From positions 124,001-188,000 of the forward strand of contig MU405277.1 of assembly GCA_022836615.1 (NCBI GenBank): a stretch of 64,000 nucleotides of DNA, in the 5' to 3' direction. A program made the translations under genes and the position numbers. The notes beneath the pieces were generated by a model. It did no database searches. It saw only the letters and a list, made by a program, of their open reading frames with translations, and was not told the DNA's origin. Below, piece by piece: positions 55,553-64,000 of this stretch; the stretch's first letter is position 1, and each line of letters starts with the position of its first letter. Origin of the DNA: Annulohypoxylon bovei var. microspora (Eukaryota; Ascomycota; Sordariomycetes; Xylariales; Hypoxylaceae).

Positions 55553-58500
55553 TGGTTGGCCCGGGTCAAAGCAAAGTACCAGAGGATGTGAGTTATGATG
55601 AGTTGGCTTCGCTAAAAAGTCTGATCGACGATGAAAGGCAATTGTGTCATTTGTGTCATTTGTTATCGCTTGTATGTAGGTACTGTAGGTACTGTAGGTA
55701 CTGTATGTATCATATATGTGTATCGGATCAATTGGTGTATATTATATGCATAAACGTGCTTAAATGTGCTTCCAAAGTATCTTGTTTCTGTCATAAATGA
55801 GAAAACGCCTGTTTTGGAGAAGGGCGCCAACGAGCGGTTGAATTTCCTTTGATGTTAAAGTCCGCAAAAGGCAAAAGGTGAGAAAATAAAATAAAAATCA
55901 ATGGTTAATCGTCGGTTAGTGGATTTCGGTGGATTGGTGGGGGCGGGGAATAAAAATAATAATTAAAAAATAAAAAGACGAGGAAGCAGTTCCCAGATCG
56001 ACTGGTTTGGAACTCATCCGTCACTTCCGTTTTCACCTAACCCCTGCTAGCTTCTAGACCGGTCCCGACCGGCTGTTCGCCAGGTGATGGTAACCCTCCT
56101 TTCGTTACACAAGTTATGCAAAGCTACATGGATACTTGCCTAAAGGGGTAACTATTTTTAACTCTTGGGTGTCCCCCCTTTTTAGTCTAAGTAAGGTACC
56201 TAGGTACAGATACAAACTGATATCTTCCCGTCATCCGCAATTCGCGTAGGCTTGCATTGCATACAGCCACTATGTAGGTATGTATATGCGTACTATTATA
56301 AACAAGTAATAAGGAAACTATTAACGTTTTGCTTTTTCTTTCCAATTTCTTACTTTCTTTCGGGCCGTTCCCCACCAGAGCGAGATATCCGTTTGGGCAA
56401 AGCTTACTGGAGGGTTACCTTGTTGACTGTGGCGTGCCCCTGTTTTGCATATGCTACTGTCATACATATCTTGGAGACGGGAAGCGGACCCGTCCTGTTG
56501 GGACGGCTGACAGTCCGGGGAACTAGGCGAGCACAACATGATCTGACCATCCCGGCCAGTCATCCAGCCTGGTCTGCCCGGTTGGATTCGATATACACAG
56601 GGACGCATGCTAAGTTTCACGGACAAAGTAAAAGTCCGCTGCCAGTTCGTCTCACATCGTCCTCAGTCTTATGTTTCTGGATTCTTTTCATCATTGCTTA
56701 CGTGAGGCCTGTGATCCTGCGTACAACAACTTACCTAAGTAGTGACCCAATCATAAGTTACTGACCAACAGGCTCTGTGATATGGGGGTTTCAATCTGAC
56801 CATCCCTACAGACTGGATAGAAAGATGATGCATCATCGTGTAACATCGGACGACGCCCTATACGCCGGGGAACAACTCCTACACATTAAAAGTCTCACAG
56901 TAAGCTCGAGCTACGCCGTCTATCCAGCATGAAGTGAGAAATAAAACATATACTTATCTGCTAAATAAGCCTATCTAAGGAATTTAAGATGCATAATATG
57001 TCATTCTATGTCAGCAAAGCAGTCCGCTTATCCCCGCCTATTAGACCGGTCTGGCGCTGCGTAATTGCTCCAACTGGACTACATTGCTTACTAATTCAGG
57101 GCGCCGGGAATTACAAGAATATAGGAAGTCAGAAGGGACTAACATATGACAGTGGAAGCATAACACTCTTCACAATACCGAGGTGAATTACATCTTTAAA
57201 GAACCTTACCTAATTTATAGTAAATACCTAGTAGTGCCAAAGCTCAGATACAGTAATAATTAGCTTGGTCTAACTTTAGCATCCCTTCCTAGTAACGGAT
57301 ACCCATCAGAGAACTTTTGATATTAGCGGTGTGATGTTGGAACTAGTGGAGGGTATATAAGACCTCAAAAGCTAGGATTACGCATTAAGTAGTTGTAAGC
57401 GGCAAAATCTTCCGTGGCAACAAGCCTTACGCACTCGATCAAATTGTTAATGAAAGGTAGGTAGGTATGTAATGGCTCGAAAAAGCCTGTCTCCTTTTCC
57501 CGTCACATCCTGATACTAGCTTCCTCGTAATTCAACCCCTTTTCTTAGTATCATATCTCTCCTCTAACTGTCGCGATGCAAACCTAGCAGATGGAGAAAC
57601 AACTATATTGTTGCGCAAGGAGCTCTAACCCCTTGTGCCTACGAAGCGCGGTATATAGACATACATAGTGTGCCCTTTGTCTGCTCTGTTCCGGGACTAG
57701 CCCCAATGGTCCCCTTAGGGCTGAGCTCCCATCCTGCCGGGTCTCTGGACCAGACCTCAAGGCCATACTCCCAAGGGGCGAAGCGTGGCAGGCAGAGAAG
57801 ATCTCTGACACTAACCTCATCCACTGATCTCCATTCCAGTTCAATGTATACTTTAGTAGGCTAATGAAATATTTCTCAAGCTAGTTAATTTTGTTTACTC
57901 ACCCGGGAAGCCGTATTTGAGGTCGCTAGTTTAGCCAACTTAGACTGTGGGAGGCACTTCTCTAGCTGTGCTACGATATTCACATTCATATTGGCACGAG
58001 AAAATCCTTGATTCTCCTAAGAAGATCACGAACCCGAACCAACTGCAGAAGAATGCGCTGAATAGAGCTGAGCCCTATAGGGAACGTCCGCTAACAAGAT
58101 GTCCTCGTTACTATTGTATCTTATCTCCATATCCATTCCCATGGCATATTTTACCAGGTATAAGATGATGTAGAATCTCTTCATAACGTTAGCAAACGTT
58201 CCAGCTACTATCGAAGCAGTCGTTCTCTTTCGATGGAGCTCCTTTCGAATATTCTTTCGTCTGCTTAGACATAGTTGCTTCGCACCTGTTGTTAGGGTAG
58301 GACAATAAATGTATTAAAAGCGTTGATGATAGTCGACGAGATATATGACGAATGGGTACTGTATTTAGCGTTGATGGGTTAGGGATACCCTTCTGATATG
58401 TGTGCTAATAGAATACTCGCTTCCTTCACTATCATCCGGTAGAGAAGCTCCGCCGTCGTCCGGGACAGGAGCTTACCTGGTTGTATAGAAGAGAAGCTTT

Positions 58501-58825
58501 ATCATTATATTCAGTCGCGAACTGTAGTGCAGACTTAATCGTGTTGCTGAAAGGGTACCTACCTACCGTAGCGGGAAAGGGGGTGTTTTGGGAATTATTC
58601 TTATTGAATAATTATTTCTTACAATAGAATATTTCGTTGCGATCTAAGTACCTTACCATACAAATTTGGTGGGAAGGTACATCCGTGTAATTAATCACCT
58701 TTAAAAATTATTCTTAAACGTTGAAATTATTCTAAAAATTACCCTCATTCTTACAATTTCTTTAGAATCATTCTTTTCTAAGAAACCTTTCTGTTTTAAA
58801 ACAATTATTCTTAGATTATTTTTGA
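55553..58825. other. Gene-poor region, 3.3 kb
   Basis: Contains a GTAGGTACT tandem repeat (55,676-55,707) and AT-rich sequence. Open frames such as 56,252-56,764 have composition of chance ORFs and no domain. No RNA gene seen. Confidence 0.5.
55676..55707. repeat. GTAGGTACT tandem repeat
   Basis: Three 9-bp units, then GTATG. Preceded by a doubled ATTGTGTC/ATTTGTGTC. Confidence 0.7.
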
Positions 58826-59085
58826 AATATCGTGAGAATTATTCCTCGAATTATTTACCTAGTATTGTGAGAATCATTTCTTGGATTTAAATGATTTCAA
58901 TTACCTAATATTGTGAGAATCATTTCTCGAACCTGAATGATTTTAATAAGAACAATCTATCTTACCTGATATCGTGAGAATTATTCTCTATCCTACCTAC
59001 CTAATATCGTGAGAATCATTTCTCGGACTTAAATAATTTCAATTACCTAATATCATGAGAATCATTCCTCGAATCTAAGACCTCG
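58826..59085. repeat. Degenerate ~44-bp tandem repeat, about six copies
   Basis: Copies begin near 58,826, 58,864, 58,908, 58,970, 59,003 and 59,049. The shared core is ATATYGTGAGAATYATTYCT, followed by a TTAAATRATTTYAATTACCT-like tail. Copies differ mostly by C/T. Confidence 0.75.
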
Positions 59086-59175
59086 TACACCACCTACTTA
59101 AGACCTCGTACCCTACCTTCCTACCTACGATACCCTCACCGCCTGGCAAAATATACACCCCCCATATCACCCATC

Positions 59176-59384
59176 TTTCCTACCTACTTACTTACTTACT
59201 TACACATCTTTTTTTCTCATCCATCTTTCCTACCCACCCACCTACTTACACACATCTTTTTTTCTCATCCATCTTCCCTACCCACCCACCTAGGTTACTT
59301 ACCCACTTACTTACTTATTTACTTACTTATTTACTTACTTATTTATTTATTTACTTACTTACTTACTTACTTATTTACCTACAC
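59176..59384. repeat. (TTAC)n/(TTAT)n microsatellite with an internal duplication
   Basis: Runs of TTAC and TTAT units. A segment with CATCTTTTTTTCTCATCC is duplicated (about 59,205 and 59,251). Confidence 0.8.
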
Positions 59385-59432
59385 ATACACCACCCACTCG
59401 TACACCACCCACTCGTACAATATTGTAAGCGC

Positions 59433-59550
59433 GTAGATTGTATTATAGATTGTATTGTAGATTGTATTGTAGATTGTATCGTAGATTATATCGTACCTAG
59501 TAGATTGTATCGTAAATTGTAGATTATATCGTAAATTGTAGATTCGTAGA
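59433..59550. repeat. TAGATTGTATYG tandem repeat
   Basis: Several 12-bp units, some with C/T changes, decaying toward the right. Confidence 0.8.
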
Positions 59551-59554
59551 CTTT

Positions 59555-59589
59555 GTCACCGTCCCTGTTATTGTAGCAGGGACGGTGAC
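59555..59589. repeat. GC-rich perfect hairpin in AT-rich surroundings
   Basis: GTCACCGTCCCTG at 59,555-59,567 pairs with CAGGGACGGTGAC at 59,577-59,589 around a 9-base loop. Confidence 0.8.
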
Positions 59590-59614
59590 GAGGTTTATAA
59601 ATCTTCTTGAGTAA

Positions 59615-59823
59615 AGAATGATTCTAAATTTTGTAGAATTTATACATGCATAAGAACAGTTGCTATTGAGAGAAAAGGTTCTTAATCTAAGAATCATTCT
59701 TAGGTTCTTAGATTAAGAATGATTCTTAGATTATGTAAGAATGATTCTTAGATTAAGAACCTTTTCTCTCAATAGCAACTGTTCTTATGCATGTATGAAT
59801 TCTACGAAATTTAGAATTATTCT
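59615..59823. mobile_element. Long hairpin element, 88-bp arms with three mismatches
   Basis: Arms are 59,615-59,702 and 59,736-59,823, reverse complements except at three positions, around 33 bp. The 33-bp core repeats AGATTAAGAATGATTCTTAGATT-like words also found in the arms. No target-site duplication was found. Either a palindromic MITE or a fold-back of a simple-repeat array. Confidence 0.6.
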
Positions 59824-60647
59824 CATAAGTGGTATGTTGTCGCTACGGTATCTATCTATTCTCCAATCTTCAAGATACATCTTCAGGGGAATATTAACAC
59901 TCCTCTTTGCGGATGCTATTTGGTACGTCGTTCTAGACCATTGTAGTCTTTCGTTCTCGTAATGGTAGATCGTTCTGCTAGTACCATGGGATATACTTCC
60001 TCGGCCATTCTGTCATTCCTATGTAAGAATTGTATACGACGAGTGATTTCTGTGGTGCCATTATGACATTGATTTCTTGAAAGAATTATAGCATAGATTA
60101 TACGTATCGGAAACGTTCCTTTTCTGTATCACTAAAAGCGACTATGTGCAGTATGCTTTATGAGAGAATAGTTTCTAATCTAGGTACAAATGTGTGAGGT
60201 AGGTAACGGAGTTGTAGGTCGAAAAAATTAGGATGGATATGATTCCTTGTGTATTAGCAACGTTTCCCAATGTAAGAAAAGTCTGAGGGACCCTCGCACA
60301 TATCTATCTGCTGGTATCATGGTGGATGATATTTCTAATCCTCGGCGTCCATGAATGCCAACCTGGCTGAGCGGGAGTTCTATTCTCGTCTAGAACTGAA
60401 CCTATTCCTGGTTACATTGTCTAGCTTAGTTCTACCATCTTTTATGCCTCTGATGAAGGCAATGTCACCATGGAACACGTATAAAGAAAAGAAGACAAAC
60501 CCCAGGTTTCATCATTCCATTTAACTCCGCCTTAGATGCCGATAAAGGGGTTGAGGAAACAAATAATCTCGAGAATAGGAGACCCAAGAACGAAGTCCTG
60601 GAACCCTATCAAATCTACCCGGGTGGCCGCCGTGTGGGAGAGTGATG
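59824..60647. other. Gene-poor AT-rich spacer
   Basis: About 820 bp between the hairpin and the first solo LTR. No gene or repeat of note. Confidence 0.5.
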
Positions 60648-60652
60648 GATGA

Positions 60653-60808
60653 TGTTGAAGTAGACGCAGGTTATGAGTATCATAGTTGTATATTAGAAGG
60701 TTAAGAAGTTACTATGAGTATGTAGTGGGAGGTAGATAGTACATATAGGTGCCATAGGTACAGGGCGTATCCAGCCACTAGTGTTTCCAGCCACCTAATA
60801 TTCCAACA
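60653..60808 (-). mobile_element. Solo LTR (Copia-like), TSD GATGA
   Basis: Read on the minus strand it runs from TGTTGGAATATTAGG to CTACTTCAACA, 156 bp, with the TG...CA ends of an LTR. It is flanked by the direct repeat GATGA at 60,648-60,652 and 60,809-60,813, a 5-bp target-site duplication. No internal retrotransposon sequence is next to it, so it is a solo LTR left by recombination. The Copia assignment rests on the short length and TGTTGGAA start, and is inferred. Confidence 0.88.
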
Positions 60809-60813
60809 GATGA

Positions 60814-61393
60814 GATAGGATTTTGGCTTACTGTCTTTAGAAACACGGTAGGAAACCTATCATCATCCACCTAACCCTTATATTGAGCTTAATATTAGGT
60901 AGAAATATGGTGCAAGTTAAACATAAGAAGAAATAACTCAAAAAGCTATTTTGCTTTCTAAGATGAATTCGGTGAGTTACGTGGATGGATTACCTAGGGT
61001 TTTGGTTACGTTAATATTGAATTAAGATTATGTTTAGGAGAAAATTGACTACAATCTATAAAGGGTGATGCTTAAATACCTTTGTTGTGCAACCTACCTA
61101 AGTAGTAGGTATACTAAGAAATCATAACAGGATCCGTAATCCTTAAGGTGCTTACCTATACTAACATTAAAATGAGTCACATTATTACAAAATGATCAAG
61201 CATAACATGTATATGGGTGCCTACGTGGTTCATGCTGCCTTTTTTAAGCACCACTTGTGTTACACAAGTTGTGTACGGATCATTTTGGAGTATCATTTTA
61301 TGGTAGTATGTTACCTAGGTATGTTTACAAAACTCACCTATTAAACTTCACTCATCATAGCGTTAGGTACCTAGGTGGTTATAAGTAAGGATC
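60814..61393. other. Spacer between the two solo LTRs
   Basis: 580 bp, AT-rich, no coding potential. It is not an internal retroelement part, because each LTR has its own duplication and the two are in opposite orientation. A small ACTTGTGT palindrome lies near 61,250-61,270. Confidence 0.55.
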
Positions 61394-61398
61394 GATCA

Positions 61399-61551
61399 TG
61401 TTGGAATATTAGGTGGCTGGAAACACTAGTGGCTGGATACGCCCTGTACCTATGGCACCTATATGTACTATCTACCTCCCGCTACATACTCATAGTAACT
61501 TAACCTTCTAATATACAACGATGATACTCATAACCTGCGTCTACTTCAATA
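61399..61551 (+). mobile_element. Solo LTR (Copia-like), TSD GATCA
   Basis: Runs from TGTTGGAATATTAGG to CTACTTCAATA, 153 bp; the terminal CA is TA here (one C-to-T change). Flanked by GATCA at 61,394-61,398 and 61,552-61,556. Against the minus-strand copy I count three substitutions and one 3-bp indel, so the two belong to one family and were inserted recently. Confidence 0.88.
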
Positions 61552-61556
61552 GATCA

Positions 61557-64000
61557 CCAATATGCCCAATGAGCTCGAACGTTTATGCCCTATTTGGCCT
61601 CATGAAACAGCTATCTCGTGTGCAATTTGTACAGTTGTTAGTAAATAAGCTTAGAAGTAGAATTCTGGTTTTATATAGAAAGACAAAGATGAAGAAAATC
61701 GGGACTGTAGCAGGCAGTTGACAATTCACATACAGTAGGTACCTATCAAACTGAAATTACCGCCCCCTATTTTACCCGTTGATAGTCCCGTTATTAACAT
61801 ACCTACTTACATTTTCTTCATTCAAAATCCTACTACCAAGCTCGTGTATCTAGCCGCAATCTAAGATGTCTTAAAGACTCAAATATTAAGGTCCTCGATT
61901 AATAGCGTTAAAACTTTGCTACCTGGCATCAATTACCTAACGACAACTATATTAACTTCTCAAATGCGTCACGATTCATGTAGTTCTGTTCTGGGCTCCT
62001 GGTGTGGCTACCTAGTTCTAAGGGGGAGATGCTCTTTCCGGTTCTCTTGTTCCTTCACGCAGTTTTTTTACACTCACAAATTCGGTACATTTTACATATG
62101 AACAATTGCCTATCTTTCTCTCTCCATCTCATTTAAGCGCAGCCATCACATTGTATTGAATCTCCTGCCGTTGATGTGCCTTATCTATTCTCAGGATCAA
62201 GGATCTCCAACAACCCCCTGAGCATTACCAGGTAGAACTTCATAAGTTTCATATTCTTAACCTTCAACTGTAAGCACATTATATTCATTTTATAGAAAAG
62301 GTATGTTCATGTAAGCAAAAAGGCTATTGCAACCTTGAATGAAGTCCAAATGGAGAGACCGGTTAAATAAGGTTGCATGTTCGCGCGACATGCTACCTAT
62401 TCGGGCAGGTTTGCTAAGTTCTCACTGGACGACCCGACAGCCCGGATACGACTAGCGGGCCGTTGGGTGGGTTACATGCAAAAAAAAAGCGTGGGATCCA
62501 ACACGAGCTGCACGAGATACTGTTAGGTAGCGCGCGGGGGGAGATCTTGCTGACAATAGGCATGTATGAGATAGCCTATTTGATTGCATGAACATACCTA
62601 ATCTATCTACAGTACATTGCCTATCTATTTGATCTATGACTCCCAGGAGCCTATGAAATAATTAATTGATTTTTATTGCTTTCTATCTATTCACACAGTT
62701 ACGTCAAGCGATCCTTATACTGCCTAATTGTCTTGTACAGCTTTTGTGATACCCGATAAATGAGTAGCATATGGAAGACTTGAAGGCTTGAAGATCAATT
62801 ATACCTATCTCGGTATATAGCAACACGCACGACGTAAATAGTTGCAATAAAATATCTGCCACTCTTTTCATCGCCTCATCAAGCTATTATTAGGAAAGAT
62901 CGTCTATCGCAAATAATGTCCAAGACAATATGTCCATTTAAAGCAAGCCACGAGTGATATTCAAGACATCGGAACTTGTCCTTTCGGCTAAGTCTTTATT
63001 GACATTCATATTACTATTGCTGTAGGAAATGCCTACCTGGACACGGTAGATCATCTCGTATTACGAGGTATTAGAACTGAGTCAAGTGAATCAAACGTTG
63101 CTTGCAACTGCCACTACCGTGACCATGAATAAGGCTTCTAATCGATTCAAATTGTGAAACTGCCAAGCTGTGCACTAAAATACCTAGTGCTTGGATGGAC
63201 AACATTCAATGTTCGCTACACCTAGTACACCCTACCCTAATAGCCTAATTCACGAAATGAAAACAAGTCACTATGAAATGGGAATGTATCTAGATAAACA
63301 GAATTTTCATCTGAATTATGGACTGTATGATTTGCGATGCAATATGCGGCATCGTCTTGCTGTCTCCTGCTCTAATGCTTGCTTGGCTTTCTTTCATCAT
63401 CATTGGGTATCAACCGTTGCGAGCCAGCGAAAAAGAGCTTCATCGCCAGACTTTCCATCTCCCCATGCGTGCCAATGCTGCGCAGCCGTCTCTGCAGAAA
63501 TTAAACAAGTGACGCCCCAGGCGTATGTACGATGCACTTTTCTTCGGCCGTTGAATGCCTCCCAATGCCCGTTTGACCAATGCAATCCCATGGCCTTGAT
63601 CCTTATGTACTCCGGAAACCTTAACACCCGTATCGCAAATCAGAAAAAACTACCATATGTACACGAGGGATTTCGTCGTTAAGGGTGTCGCGAATAGGAT
63701 CGAATATTGTCGATAGTGGTTGATGTTATCTTCCGCCTCTTATCAAGATAGAGAGCTGATGCCACATCTGCCCAGTGATATCCTAATCGGAAAGATAGGG
63801 CGACTTGATTATAGCATCTGCTCATGAGAATCTCCTAGAGATCCATCTCTCTCCATCATTTCATACACTTCTTTGCTCTCCTATGTTATCATCGTCACGC
63901 TTTTCGAGACGACCAGTGCCACATTCCTATTGTGGCAATAGGACACCCTTCTCGTCACGTGCCAACATGACTTTGCCCACGATCTTCTCCGTCAGAGTCG
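61557..64000. other. Gene-poor region to the window end
   Basis: 2.4 kb. Open frames at 63,191-63,682 (+) and 63,627-63,400 (-) overlap each other and neither shows a domain. A short GCCACATTCC/GGAATGTGGC-type hairpin lies near 63,928. No RNA gene seen. Confidence 0.45.

Noticed and set aside
56252..56764. 170-codon ORF on the plus strand
   Set aside because: Unordered composition, no domain, and an overlapping minus-strand ORF of similar quality; it lies in a repeat-rich gene-poor segment.
57336..57422. A third LTR starting TGTTGGAACTAGTGG with a TATATAAG box
   Set aside because: No matching TG...CA end with a target-site duplication was found, and there is no second copy in the window.
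60653..61551. Single ~900-bp foldback transposon or MITE
   Set aside because: Each repeat has LTR-type ends and its own 5-bp target-site duplication, so two solo LTRs explain the data better.
63191..63682. 163-codon ORF (+) and overlapping Trp-rich 75-codon ORF (-, 63,627-63,400)
   Set aside because: Neither shows a recognisable domain, a splice partner or a family pattern.
1..64000. tRNA genes, CRISPR arrays, riboswitches, full rRNA genes
   Set aside because: Scanned by eye for B-box-type GGTTCGA words, 5S and U6 signatures, and regularly spaced repeats; nothing convincing apart from the weak 5S-like fragment. CRISPR is not expected in a fungus.

Overview
The window is nuclear DNA of a filamentous ascomycete. 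Most genes carry several short introns with GT/AG borders, the proteins read best as Pezizomycotina orthologues, and fungal-specific families occur (SKN7, HET domain, 2EXR, GH11 xylanase). Sordariomycetes, perhaps a Xylariales relative, is an inference from protein resemblance only. I support 19 protein genes. Exon borders were derived by hand from the splice signals and from reading-frame continuity.

Region 1 (about 1-44,500) is a conserved housekeeping block. In order: a complex I NDUFA11-type subunit (+), a HAD/Swiss-Army-Knife RNA-repair-like protein (-), a DUF167/YggU protein (+), DNA primase small subunit (-), eIF2B epsilon (-), the SKN7 response regulator (-), a single-pass membrane protein (+), TRM10 (-), MSH2 (+), a PRX5-type peroxiredoxin (-), an Ariadne-type RBR ubiquitin ligase (-), EXO1 (-), TMA16 (+), a small Cys-rich protein (+) and MAM33 (+). 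The block is loose: 3.4 kb separates eIF2B epsilon from SKN7, and 7.3 kb without a recognisable gene lies upstream of SKN7.

Region 2 (about 45,000-55,600) is accessory: a HET-domain protein, a secreted GH11 xylanase, a BAHD/trichothecene-acetyltransferase-like enzyme and a 2EXR protein, all on the minus strand and separated by long gaps.

Region 3 (55,600-64,000) has no gene I can support. It holds AT-rich tandem repeats, two long hairpins, and two solo LTRs in opposite orientation, each flanked by its own perfect 5-bp target-site duplication (GATGA and GATCA).

Functional links: MSH2 and EXO1, partners in mismatch repair, lie within 8 kb of each other, and DNA primase is in the same window. 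All three have MluI-cell-cycle-box cores (ACGCG/CGCGT) upstream, most densely at primase, which fits shared G1/S control. A 56-bp perfect inverted repeat bounded by TA (25,851-26,066) looks like a MITE or hairpin-RNA locus. I found no convincing undescribed multi-gene system. The repeat structures and the shared promoter boxes are the main items worth a second look.
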